A stretch of DNA of 62,374 nt from positions 1 to 62,374 of the forward strand of contig DDQZ01000107.1 of the NCBI GenBank assembly GCA_002343505.1, read 5' to 3'. The stretch comes from Verrucomicrobiaceae bacterium UBA2429. Lineage in GTDB: Bacteria; Verrucomicrobiota; Verrucomicrobiia; Verrucomicrobiales; Verrucomicrobiaceae. The notes beneath the pieces are model-generated. The model ran no database searches. It had not been told where the DNA came from and saw nothing but the letters and a program-made list of their open reading frames with translations. Below are positions 8,745-16,982 of this stretch, piece after piece; the first letter of the stretch is position 1; each line of letters starts with the position of its first letter. The position numbers were made by a program, and so were the translations under genes.

Positions 8745-9851
8745 TCAGGGGCGGGGCTTCAACTCCCACTCGATCTCGCGCCTGTCCTCGCGGTTGCGCG
8801 CCTTGATCTTGTGGTCGCGCTTGGCGCGGCGCTCCAGGGTCATCTGGCGCTTTTTCCTGCGCCTGCGCAGCTCCTGGATCTCGTCCTCCAGTTTCAGGAA
8901 AGCCTTGTAACGCTCCGGTGAAAGCTCCCCGCCCTCCACCGCCGCGCGGATGGCGCAGCCGGCATCCCTGCCGTGGCCGCAGTCATGATGCCGGCAGCGC
9001 GCGGCGATCTGGTCAATGTCGGCGAAGCGCCCGCGGAGTGTGTCCTCGTCCGTCCACATCTGGACCTCGCGGATGCCCGGGTTGTCCACCAGGATGCCGC
9101 CGCGCGGCAGCACCAGCAGGTCGCGCGCCGTGGTGGTGTGCCGTCCCTTGCCGGTCACCTCGTTGACCTCCCCGGTCCACAGCCATTCCTCGCCGATCAA
9201 GTGGTTGATCAAGGCCGACTTGCCAACGCCGCTCGAACCCGTGAACGCGAGCGTGGCCCCTTTTTTGAGGTGCTGCTTCAAAGCCTTGAAACCCTTGTTC
9301 TCAAGCACGCTGGTGAGGCAGACTTCGACCCCGCCGCCCAGGGCCCTGACAGCCCCGGCCACCTCCACGCAGCGCTCCGCGGGATGCAGGTCTGATTTGT
9401 TGACGACCACCATGGCCTCCGCGCCGCCGCGCGCGATCAGCGCCAGGTAACGCTCCAGCCTGCGCGGATTGAAATCCGTTCCCGGGTCGGTAACCACGAC
9501 CACGCGGCTGGCGTTTGCCACGATGACCTGCTCCTCGGACGAGTTTCCAGGGGCTTTCCTCGAAAACCTGCTCTGCCTGTGAAGCCGCGCGCGGATCACG
9601 TTTTCATCACCGCTTTTATCAAGCGCCACCCAGTCTCCCACGGCGGGCAGTTCCGCGTCCGTCTCCGCCTCGTGATAAACTTTCCCCGCGAGCACCGCGT
9701 CGCATTCCTCGATCCGTCCGTCTTCCACGCCCAGCAGGCGGCAGGATATTTTATTGTCGCTGGAAACGCGCGCGGGCGTCCAGCCGCGCTCCAGATAGGG
9801 CTCGAATTCCGCGGCGAATGTTTCGTTCCATCCCAGGTGCTGCAAAGTCAT
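8745..9851 (-). CDS. rsgA: Ribosome small subunit-dependent GTPase A
   Basis: A 368-residue circularly permuted GTPase that acts in late 30S subunit maturation. The N-terminal OB-fold part runs to about residue 110. The G motifs appear in permuted order: NKSD (G4) first, then the Walker A loop GSSGVGKS (G1), then DNPG (G3). The C-terminal zinc-binding segment CRHHDCGHGRDAGC is present, followed by a basic tail. Length and motif order match RsgA/YjeQ. It is divergent from the small basic protein gene at 9945, with 93 bp between the two starts. Confidence 0.95.
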   Translation of the reverse strand: MTLQHLGWNETFAAEFEPYLERGWTPARVSSDNKISCRLLGVEDGRIEECDAVLAGKVYHEAETDAELPAVGDWVALDKSGDENVIRARLHRQSRFSRKAPGNSSEEQVIVANASRVVVVTDPGTDFNPRRLERYLALIARGGAEAMVVVNKSDLHPAERCVEVAGAVRALGGGVEVCLTSVLENKGFKALKQHLKKGATLAFTGSSGVGKSALINHLIGEEWLWTGEVNEVTGKGRHTTTARDLLVLPRGGILVDNPGIREVQMWTDEDTLRGRFADIDQIAARCRHHDCGHGRDAGCAIRAAVEGGELSPERYKAFLKLEDEIQELRRRRKKRQMTLERRAKRDHKIKARNREDRREIEWELKPRP

Positions 9852-9906
9852 TCAACTTACCCTAGCCTCCATCATGGCGGCATCAAGCCTTCACAAGGAA
9901 TAACAT

Positions 9907-9934
9907 TTGACGTGTCATGCGCGCCACTTAGTCT
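9907..9934 (+). promoter_or_regulatory. Candidate sigma70-type promoter for the small basic protein gene
   Basis: TTGACG at 9907-9912 is followed by a 16-bp spacer and TAGTCT at 9929-9934. The expected transcription start falls only a few bases before the ATG at 9945, and no ribosome-binding site is visible, so the transcript could be nearly leaderless. This is pattern matching by eye. Confidence 0.3.
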
Positions 9935-9944
9935 GGCGTCCTTG

Positions 9945-10241
9945 ATGAAAGCAAACATCCCCACCCTTGAACAACTGAAACGCGCGGCGGCCATCGCCGA
10001 GCAGATCACCCGCCTCGAAGACGAACTCCAGGCCATCTTCGGCAATGCCAAGCCCGGCAGGAAAAAGAAGTCCGCCCTGGACGCGGCGCCCGCCGCCGCC
10101 CCGGTCGCCGCGAAACGGGGCCCCAAGGCGAAAAAAGCCAAGCGCGTCATTAACTTCTCCCCCGAGGCCCGCGCCAGGATCGCCGCCGCTCAGAAGGCCC
10201 GCTGGGCGCGTTTCCGCAAGGACAAGAAAGCCGAGGGCTGA
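9945..10241 (+). CDS. Small basic, probably nucleic-acid-associated protein
   Basis: A 98-residue protein starting at the ATG of MKANIPTLEQLKRAA. Residues 5-25 form a likely helix. The middle is a low-complexity Ala/Pro/Lys linker containing KKKSA and KRGPKAKKAKR, and the end is a basic helix with RIAAAQKARWARFRK. The basic linker with RGPK resembles AT-hook-like tails, which suggests DNA or RNA binding, but no family is recognised with confidence. Longer in-frame starts upstream overlap rsgA and lack support. It is monocistronic, with a strong hairpin terminator at 10271-10307. Confidence 0.65.
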   Translation: MKANIPTLEQLKRAAAIAEQITRLEDELQAIFGNAKPGRKKKSALDAAPAAAPVAAKRGPKAKKAKRVINFSPEARARIAAAQKARWARFRKDKKAEG

Positions 10242-10270
10242 ACTTAGCTCATCCTTCAAGCTCACTCATG

Positions 10271-10307
10271 CACGGCACCGGACAACCGCGTGCCGTGTTT
10301 CTTTTTT
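10271..10307 (+). terminator. Rho-independent terminator after the small basic protein gene
   Basis: Arms cacggcac (10271-10278) and gtgccgtg (10290-10297), with an additional inner cgg/ccg pairing, are followed by a T-rich run (tttctttttt). It sits 30 bp after the stop codon at 10241. Confidence 0.7.
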
Positions 10308-10345
10308 CCCCGTCAAGTCCAATCCAGCAGCAAGAGAAGACCGTT

Positions 10346-11803
10346 ATGTTCCAAATCCAGCGCGCCGACTTTCATGTCCTGCCGATGCGAACCCGTTTCC
10401 CTTTCAAATACGGGATCGCCAGCATGAGCGCCCTGCCGCACTTGTTCGTCTCGGTCGGCATGCGGGTGGATGGCAGGCAGGTGACCGGCCTGTCCAGCGA
10501 GGGGTTGCCGCCGAAATGGTTCACCAAGGATCCTTCGACAACCTTTGAGCACGACCTCGCGGAAATGCTCTCGGTGATTCAAAACGCGGCGCGAGTCGCC
10601 GGAAACGCCGCTGAAAAACCGGTCCGCTTCTTTCCCTGGTGGAAGGAAACCTGTGAGGAGCAGAAGCGCTGGGCCGGCCTGCGCAGGCTGCCCGCGCTGC
10701 TTTCCAACCTCGGAGTCAGCCTCATCGAGCGCGCCGTGCTTGACGGATTGTGCAAATCGGGAGCGGTCCCCCTGCATGTCTTTCTAAAGTCGGACGAGGC
10801 TGGCATTGATCTCGGCGGGGTCAGGCCGGAGCTACACGGCATGCGGGTGGCCGGATGCCTGCCCGAGAGCCCTTTGTCAAACGTCGCCGCCCGCCACACC
10901 GTCGGTTTGGGTGATCCGCTGCGGACTTCCGAAATACCCGGTGACGAAAGACTGGATGACGGCCTGCCCCAGGCCCTGGATGAGTGCATCCGAAGTTACG
11001 GACTCCGCTGGTTCAAAATCAAAATCTGCGGCAGGGAGGAAACAGACATCCCGCGCCTGCGCGAGATCACCCGCGTGCTTGCGGAAGGCTGCCCGCGCGG
11101 CTTTCAAGCCACCCTGGACGGCAACGAGCAATTTCAGAGCCTGGCGGACTTTCGCGAGTTTTACAGGCTGCTGCACGCCGACAAGGCCCTCGCGCCCCTC
11201 TTTGACAGCCTTGTCTTCATCGAGCAGCCCCTGCACCGCGACCACGCCTTGCGCGACGATGTGGCGTCCGTGCTGGAGGCATGGAAAGACGGCCCCGGCA
11301 TCATCATTGACGAGGCCGACGGCTCGCTCGACGACCTGCCGCGCGCGCTGGACCTGGGTTACTCCGGCACCAGCCACAAAAACTGCAAGGGCATCGTCAA
11401 AGGACTGGCCAATTCGGCGCTGCTGCAAAAGCGCGCGGCCTTCATGACCCGCGCGCCCATCCTCAGCGCCGAGGACCTCGCCAACGTCGGCCCCGTGGCG
11501 CTGCTGCAGGATCTGGCCATGGTGGCTGCGCTCGGCATCCCGCATGTGGAGAGGAACGGCCATCATTACTTCCGCGGCCTCGGCATGCACTCGCCCGGGG
11601 TCCAGGAGGAGGTGCTGCGCGCGCACGCGGGGCTTTACCGCCGCCACGAGCGCGGCTTCGCAGCGCTGGACATCCGGGACGGGCTGCTGGATCTGGCGAG
11701 TGTCAACTCGGCGCCCTTCGGCTGCGCCATCCAGCTTGATCCCGCGCGCTTCACGCCGCTCGATGCATGGGTCAAGGGCGGCGGCCTGGCGGAGCTGGGA
11801 TGA
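10346..11803 (+). CDS. Enolase-superfamily (mandelate racemase/muconate lactonizing-like) enzyme
   Basis: A 485-residue protein. The start at 10346 is preferred over an in-frame ATG at 10268, because a purine-rich agagaaga lies just upstream and the earlier start falls in the terminator. The barrel shows the superfamily pattern: FKIKICG (KxK base motif), TLDGNE (first metal-binding Asp), FIEQPL (second, Glu), IIDEADG (third), then GTSHKNCKG on the strand that often carries the second general base. These enzymes abstract a proton alpha to a carboxylate with Mg2+. It is longer than typical members (~370-400), mainly from an extended N-terminal capping region. The substrate cannot be assigned. 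It converges with mpl, with one base between the two stop codons. Confidence 0.8.
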   Translation: MFQIQRADFHVLPMRTRFPFKYGIASMSALPHLFVSVGMRVDGRQVTGLSSEGLPPKWFTKDPSTTFEHDLAEMLSVIQNAARVAGNAAEKPVRFFPWWKETCEEQKRWAGLRRLPALLSNLGVSLIERAVLDGLCKSGAVPLHVFLKSDEAGIDLGGVRPELHGMRVAGCLPESPLSNVAARHTVGLGDPLRTSEIPGDERLDDGLPQALDECIRSYGLRWFKIKICGREETDIPRLREITRVLAEGCPRGFQATLDGNEQFQSLADFREFYRLLHADKALAPLFDSLVFIEQPLHRDHALRDDVASVLEAWKDGPGIIIDEADGSLDDLPRALDLGYSGTSHKNCKGIVKGLANSALLQKRAAFMTRAPILSAEDLANVGPVALLQDLAMVAALGIPHVERNGHHYFRGLGMHSPGVQEEVLRAHAGLYRRHERGFAALDIRDGLLDLASVNSAPFGCAIQLDPARFTPLDAWVKGGGLAELG

Positions 11804-11804
11804 C

Positions 11805-13184
11805 TCACGCCTGCAAAGCGGCGAGCAGCTTGTCGTGAATGCCGTCGAATCCGCCGTTGCTGAAAACGATCACCACATCGCCGGGGCGGGTCTCCTGCTT
11901 CAAGCGCGCCACGATCGCCGCCGTGTCCGGCTCATGGAAACATGCGCGGCCCGCGGAGGTGACACTGGCCGCCACCTTGTCGGGATCCAGCCGCAGTTCG
12001 GCGGGCACCTTCTCCGGATTCGCCACGGAGGCGACGACCGAGCCGTCCGCCTCGCGCAGGGCGGCGATCAGCTCGTTCTGCAAAAGATTGCGCCGGCTGG
12101 TGTTTGAGCGCGGTTCAAAGACGGCCCAGAGGCGCCTGCCGGGATACTTCCGCCTCATGCCGCGCAGGGTCTCGCGGATGGCGGTGGGGTGATGGCCGAA
12201 GTCATCCACCACCGTGACTCCGCCAGCCTCGCCGCGCACCTGCTGGCGGCGGCGGATGCCTTTGAAGGAGGCAAGGCCGGCGCGGATTTCCTCGTCGCTC
12301 AAGCCGGCATGACGGGCGGCGCACACGGCCATCGCGGCGTTGCGCGCGTTGAACTCGCCGATCATCGGCAGGGAGAACGCGGCGCCGTTGAGGGTGAAGT
12401 CCGTGCTTTCCGGGCCGCCGCCGGTGATGACCAGCCTCTCCGAGCAGTCCGGGCCGAGGCCGACCGTCCTCACGGGCGCGGGGCTCTTCAGGGCGAGGCA
12501 GTTCGCGTCGTCGCCGTTGAGGAGGACGAGGCCGTTGCGCGGCACGCTGTTGAGCAGGCGCTGAAAAGTGAGCAGGATGTCGTCGAGGCCGCGGAAGATG
12601 TCCGCGTGGTCGAACTCGATGTTGTTCACGATCACGCACTCCGGCAGGTAATGCAGGAACTTCGAGCGCTTGTCGAAATAGGCGGTGTCATACTCGTCGC
12701 CCTCAATGACGAAAAACTCGCTGTCATTGAAGCGCGCCCCGCTCTCGAAATTGGCGGGCACGCCGCCGATGAGGAAGCCCGGATTTCTGCCCGCGTGCTC
12801 AAGCAGCCATGCCAGCAGCGTGGTGGTGGTCGTCTTGCCGTGCGTTCCGCTGACCACAAAGCTGCGCCTGCCCTGGATCACCTCGCGCTTGATGAGCTCC
12901 GCCATGGAAATGTAGGGCAGCCTGCGCTCCAGCACGGTCTCCAGCTCCTCGTTCCCGCGCGAGATGGCGTTGCCCACCACATGCAGGTCCGCGTTCGCGG
13001 GCAGGTTCTCCGCCTTGTAGCCCTCCGAAAGCGTGATGCCCGCCGCGCGCAGCACATCGGACATGGGCGGATACACTTTTTCATCCGAGCCGGTGATGAT
13101 GTGCCCCTGCGCGCGCAAGGCCGCAGCCGTGGAGCCCATGGCGGTGCCGCAGATGCCGATGAAATGAATGTGCTTGGGAGTCAT
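11805..13184 (-). CDS. mpl: UDP-N-acetylmuramate:L-alanyl-gamma-D-glutamyl-meso-diaminopimelate ligase
   Basis: A 459-residue Mur-ligase. Starting at MTPKHIHFIGICGTAMGS (13184) places the Rossmann-like IGICGTAMG motif at the N-terminus as in Mpl and MurC; an upstream in-frame ATG at 13241 would add 19 unrelated residues. The ATP loop is SGTHGKTTTTTLL. The IEGDEYDTAYFDKRSKF segment is characteristic of Mpl rather than MurC, and DDFGHHPTAIRETL marks the C-terminal domain. Mpl attaches recovered murein tripeptide to UDP-MurNAc in the cytoplasm during peptidoglycan recycling. It is separated from thrH by 87 bp and probably follows it in the same direction. Confidence 0.92.
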   Translation of the reverse strand: MTPKHIHFIGICGTAMGSTAAALRAQGHIITGSDEKVYPPMSDVLRAAGITLSEGYKAENLPANADLHVVGNAISRGNEELETVLERRLPYISMAELIKREVIQGRRSFVVSGTHGKTTTTTLLAWLLEHAGRNPGFLIGGVPANFESGARFNDSEFFVIEGDEYDTAYFDKRSKFLHYLPECVIVNNIEFDHADIFRGLDDILLTFQRLLNSVPRNGLVLLNGDDANCLALKSPAPVRTVGLGPDCSERLVITGGGPESTDFTLNGAAFSLPMIGEFNARNAAMAVCAARHAGLSDEEIRAGLASFKGIRRRQQVRGEAGGVTVVDDFGHHPTAIRETLRGMRRKYPGRRLWAVFEPRSNTSRRNLLQNELIAALREADGSVVASVANPEKVPAELRLDPDKVAASVTSAGRACFHEPDTAAIVARLKQETRPGDVVIVFSNGGFDGIHDKLLAALQA

Positions 13185-13271
13185 GAAGGGGCGCGCCGGA
13201 GCGCGAAGCCCGCCACTCAAGCCAGAATCAGCGGCAGGCAAACATGAATTCCATCCGGGCGGCCGCGGAAT

Positions 13272-13880
13272 TCAAAGGCAGCCCTTCACCGCCTCCAGCA
13301 GGTCCTCATACCGCTCAAAGGCCCGGTATTGCGGGAACCGCTCCTGGATGGACTCCGGCGCGTGGAAAAAGAACCCGGTGTCGGCCTCGCCCAGCATTGT
13401 CGTGTCGTTGAAGGAGTCACCGGCGGCGACGACCTGGTAATTGAGCGATTTGAACGCCGCCACGGCCTTCTGCTTCTGGTTGGGCTGGCGCAGCCTGTAG
13501 TTCACGATGCGCCCCCGCGCGTCGGTCTCCAGATGGTGGCAGAACAGCGCCGGCCAGGCGAGCTGGCGCATCAAAGGCCTGGCAAACTCCTCGAACGTGT
13601 CGCTGAGTATCACCACCTGCGTCAGCGCGCGCAGCTCGTCGAGGAAGTCCTTCGCCCCGTCGAGCGGCGCCAGGGTGCCGATCACCTCCTGGATGTCCGG
13701 CAGCGCCAGCCCGTGCTTGTCCAGGATGGCCAGCCGCCCGCGCATGAGCACATCGTAGTCGGGCTCGTCGCGCGTGGTTCGGCGCAGCGCGTCAATGCCG
13801 GTCTTCTCCGCGAAGGCGATCCAGATTTCAGGCACGAGCACGCCTTCGAGGTCGAGAGTGACAAGGGTTTGTTTTTTCAT
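13272..13880 (-). CDS. thrH: Phosphoserine phosphatase / homoserine phosphotransferase ThrH
   Basis: A 202-residue HAD-superfamily enzyme, the expected ThrH length. Motif I is LDLEGVLVPE, motif II is VILSDTF, and motif IV is GDSFNDTTML. The DEPDYDVLMRGRL segment and the ending PQYRAFERYEDL are family features. ThrH dephosphorylates phosphoserine and can transfer the phosphate to homoserine. A clear aaggag lies about nine bases before the ATG at 13880. It is divergent from the endonuclease gene; the 118-bp gap presumably holds both promoters. Confidence 0.92.
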   Translation of the reverse strand: MKKQTLVTLDLEGVLVPEIWIAFAEKTGIDALRRTTRDEPDYDVLMRGRLAILDKHGLALPDIQEVIGTLAPLDGAKDFLDELRALTQVVILSDTFEEFARPLMRQLAWPALFCHHLETDARGRIVNYRLRQPNQKQKAVAAFKSLNYQVVAAGDSFNDTTMLGEADTGFFFHAPESIQERFPQYRAFERYEDLLEAVKGCL

Positions 13881-13998
13881 GGGCGCGTCTCCTTGTCATG
13901 ACATGGCGCGTCTGTCCAGCATGGGAGTTCAGCCGCAGGGGGGGGAGTGTGGCCGGATTGCCGCTTGTCCCGCCCGCCGCCGGGAGTATGACAAGCGC

Positions 13999-16926
13999 AT
14001 GACCGCCGGACGCGCACGAAGCCGCATGCTGGGGGCGCTGGCCGCGCTTCTCGTCATGCCATGCCCTGCCTTCGCGCAGACGCAGCCCGCGCCGCAGTCG
14101 CTGCCTTGCACGCAAAACTTCGGCTCCGCCACCTTCACCACCGCGCCGGCCGGCATGGCGGCCTGGAACGGACTCAACGGCGGCGGCATCACCAGCGCCC
14201 TGCATGCGGCGAACAGCGCGCCCCAAGGCGATGCCGCCGTCAGCGCGGCCACCGCCGCGCAGACCACCGGCGGCTGTTACGGGCTCATGACCGGCGGCAA
14301 CGCGCGCTTTTACATCCAGACCAGCAGCAACGCCACCAACGGCGTCAACCAGCTCGTGCTCGCCCTCGACACCACCGGCTGGACGAATGTCGCGCTCTCC
14401 TATGACGTGGAGATCATCAACGCCAAACCCCGGACCATCGGCGTGCTCTGCCAATACCGCGTGGGAACCAGCGGCGCTTGGACCAGCCTCGCCGCCTCCA
14501 GCGGCGGCAATCCCTACAGCCAGGCCGGAGGCACGGCAGGAGTGAAGACCAGCCCGCAGATCACACTGCCGCCGCCGGCGGAAAACCAGCCCGTGGTGCA
14601 AATCCGCTGGGCCGTGTGGCGCGGCACGGAGACCGGCGACAGCTCCGGCGCGGCCGTTGACAACATTTCCGTCTCTGGCAGCGCGGCGGGCGCCGTGCTC
14701 TCCGCATCGGTCGTCCCGGGCATGGTCGCGGAGTCGGATGGAGCCGGCGCCGCGCAGCTCACCGTCAGCCGCACCGGTTCCACGGACGCGCCGCTCGCCG
14801 TCACCCTCGCCATCAGCGACACAAGCGCGCTCGCCTACGACGGGCCGAATCCCTTTCCCATCCCCGCCGGGCAGAGCAGCGCCACCGTGCCGCTGCGCGC
14901 GGTGGACAATGACGTGCTCGATGGAGACAAGACCGTCACCCTCACCGTCACCGCTCCCGCCTCCGTGGCGGCGCAGGCCACGATCCAGGTGCTCGATGAC
15001 GAGGACGCCTTTTCGCCGCCGCCGGGTTACTATGCGGACGCCGTCGGGCTCTCCGGCAGCGCCTTGAAAGCCGCGCTGAAAATCATCGCCTCGCCCGCCA
15101 ACTACAACAGTTACGCCTATTCCGACACCTTCAATCCGCTGCGCTCGCTCGACCAGGATCCCGCCAGCAGCGGCAACATCGTCACCATCTACTCCGGCGC
15201 TTCGCTCGGCAAAAACGCCGTCTATTTCCCCGGCGGGCCTGACGCGGACTCCAGTTGGAGCCGCGAGCACATCTGGCCCGACTCCTACGGCCTGGACCCT
15301 GACAACGCGAACCCCGGCGCTCCCGATGGCGGAGACGCCGGCCCCGACTTCACCGACCTTTTCAACCTCCGCCCCTGCGTCCACAGCGTGAACGTCCTGC
15401 GCGGCAACCGCTACTTTGACCCCACCTCCGGCACGCCCTCCATCCCCGCGCTGGCGCCCCTGTGCAGCTATGACAGCAACTCCTGGCAGCCGCGTCCCGA
15501 GGAGCGCGGCGACATCGCCCGCGCCATGTTTTACATGGCCGCGCGTTATGACGGCAGCGATCCCCTCACGCTCGATCTCGAACTTTCCAACACACCGAAC
15601 GCCGCCGCCGGGCGCTTCGGCAGGCTTTCCACACTCCTGCGCTGGCATGAGGAGGACCCCGTGAGCCTTGAGGAAAGGCAGCGCAACCACCGCATTTACA
15701 CCACTTACCAGCGCAACCGGAACCCCTTCGTGGACCGGCCCGGCTTTGCCGCCGAAGTCTGGGGCCACATCCGCCTGGACAAAACCGCCGCCACAGTCAC
15801 CGAAGGCCAGCCCGGCACGGATGCCGTGCTCAGCCTTGCAGCCGCTCCCGCTGCGGATGTCACCCTATCCTTCCAGACCTCCCCAGCCGGACAAGTCAGC
15901 GTCTCGCCGCCGAGCCTCACCTTCACTCAGGCGAACTGGGACCAGCCGCAAAGCCTCTCCATCAGCGCGGTGGATGACAGCCTTTTCGAGGCGGAGATGA
16001 CCGTCACCTTGAGCACCGCGATCACCACCGCCGACACGCGCTACGCGGCGCTCGAAGTGCCGCCCGTCCCCGTCACTGTCATCAGTGACGATCCCCTCAT
16101 CCAGCCCGCCGCTTTGCCCCTCAGCCACGGCGGCCCCTGGAGTCCCCTGCCCTCCGGCTTCCTTGGCGAGGGGCTCGGCGCGCCTTACGGCAGCAGCCTC
16201 GGCGGCGACACCGCCGCCGGCTCCGCGCGCTTCGACACCACGGGCGCGCGCCTTGTCATCGGCTTCAACGCGCCCGCCGAAACCCTCACCTATCATCTGC
16301 GCGGCAACCCGGCCGATGGCTCCGCCACCAGCGGCAGCTTCCACATCCGCCACTCAGCCGACGGCCTGAGCTTCACCAGCCTGCGTGTCGTCACCGACAA
16401 AAACAACACCGACCAGCTTTTCACCGACTCCGTGCCGCGCTCCGCCCGCTACCTGGAGTTCATTTACAGCCAGAAAAACTCCGGCAACATCCAGCTCGAC
16501 AAGCTCGGCATCACCGCCGCGCCCTCCTTCATCTCATGGGCCGCCGCGCGCGGCCTCTCCGGAGTCAATGCCGGCGTGCTCGTGGATGCCGAACTCGACG
16601 GCTTCACCAACCTGGCCGAGTACGCCCTGGCCGGCCACCCGCTTCAGCACGACGCCGCCGCCATCACACCTGCCGCGTCACGCGCCGGCGGGCATCTGCG
16701 CATCACCGCCGTCATCCGCGCGGATGACCCGGACCTCGGCGTCCAGGCCGTCACCACCGCCGACCTCGGAATGCCGGAAAGCTGGACCGCCACCGGAGTC
16801 GTGCAAATCCAGCCCGTGGACCAAAGCGGTGTGCCTCCCGGATTTGAGCGCGTCACTTTCCAAAGCCCCCTCACCGGCGGCCGCGCTTTCATGCGGCTTG
16901 TCATAAGCCTCCAGGGCGGGGGCTGA
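13999..16926 (+). CDS. Secreted endonuclease I-type nuclease with Calx-beta modules
   Basis: A 975-residue protein. The start is set at MTAGRARSRM (13999), because this gives a signal peptide ending PAFA-QTQ; the open frame runs further upstream without support. About 230-337 and 592-697 are Calx-beta-like repeats. Between them, about 340-590, lies an endonuclease I (EndA/NucM) domain with SREHIWPDSYG carrying the catalytic His, DLFNLRPC, and RGDIARAMFYMA. This family makes nonspecific cuts in DNA or RNA outside the cytoplasm. The C-terminal ~280 residues contain a beta-rich part and a DAELDGFTNLAEYALAG motif that is common near the ends of verrucomicrobial exported proteins. Likely role: extracellular nucleic acid scavenging. 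Confidence 0.85.
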   Translation: MTAGRARSRMLGALAALLVMPCPAFAQTQPAPQSLPCTQNFGSATFTTAPAGMAAWNGLNGGGITSALHAANSAPQGDAAVSAATAAQTTGGCYGLMTGGNARFYIQTSSNATNGVNQLVLALDTTGWTNVALSYDVEIINAKPRTIGVLCQYRVGTSGAWTSLAASSGGNPYSQAGGTAGVKTSPQITLPPPAENQPVVQIRWAVWRGTETGDSSGAAVDNISVSGSAAGAVLSASVVPGMVAESDGAGAAQLTVSRTGSTDAPLAVTLAISDTSALAYDGPNPFPIPAGQSSATVPLRAVDNDVLDGDKTVTLTVTAPASVAAQATIQVLDDEDAFSPPPGYYADAVGLSGSALKAALKIIASPANYNSYAYSDTFNPLRSLDQDPASSGNIVTIYSGASLGKNAVYFPGGPDADSSWSREHIWPDSYGLDPDNANPGAPDGGDAGPDFTDLFNLRPCVHSVNVLRGNRYFDPTSGTPSIPALAPLCSYDSNSWQPRPEERGDIARAMFYMAARYDGSDPLTLDLELSNTPNAAAGRFGRLSTLLRWHEEDPVSLEERQRNHRIYTTYQRNRNPFVDRPGFAAEVWGHIRLDKTAATVTEGQPGTDAVLSLAAAPAADVTLSFQTSPAGQVSVSPPSLTFTQANWDQPQSLSISAVDDSLFEAEMTVTLSTAITTADTRYAALEVPPVPVTVISDDPLIQPAALPLSHGGPWSPLPSGFLGEGLGAPYGSSLGGDTAAGSARFDTTGARLVIGFNAPAETLTYHLRGNPADGSATSGSFHIRHSADGLSFTSLRVVTDKNNTDQLFTDSVPRSARYLEFIYSQKNSGNIQLDKLGITAAPSFISWAAARGLSGVNAGVLVDAELDGFTNLAEYALAGHPLQHDAAAITPAASRAGGHLRITAVIRADDPDLGVQAVTTADLGMPESWTATGVVQIQPVDQSGVPPGFERVTFQSPLTGGRAFMRLVISLQGGG

Positions 16927-16982
16927 GCGGAGCCGGATGCGGCAAATAACATCCCGTTCCAAAACGTATTGCCTCACGGATC

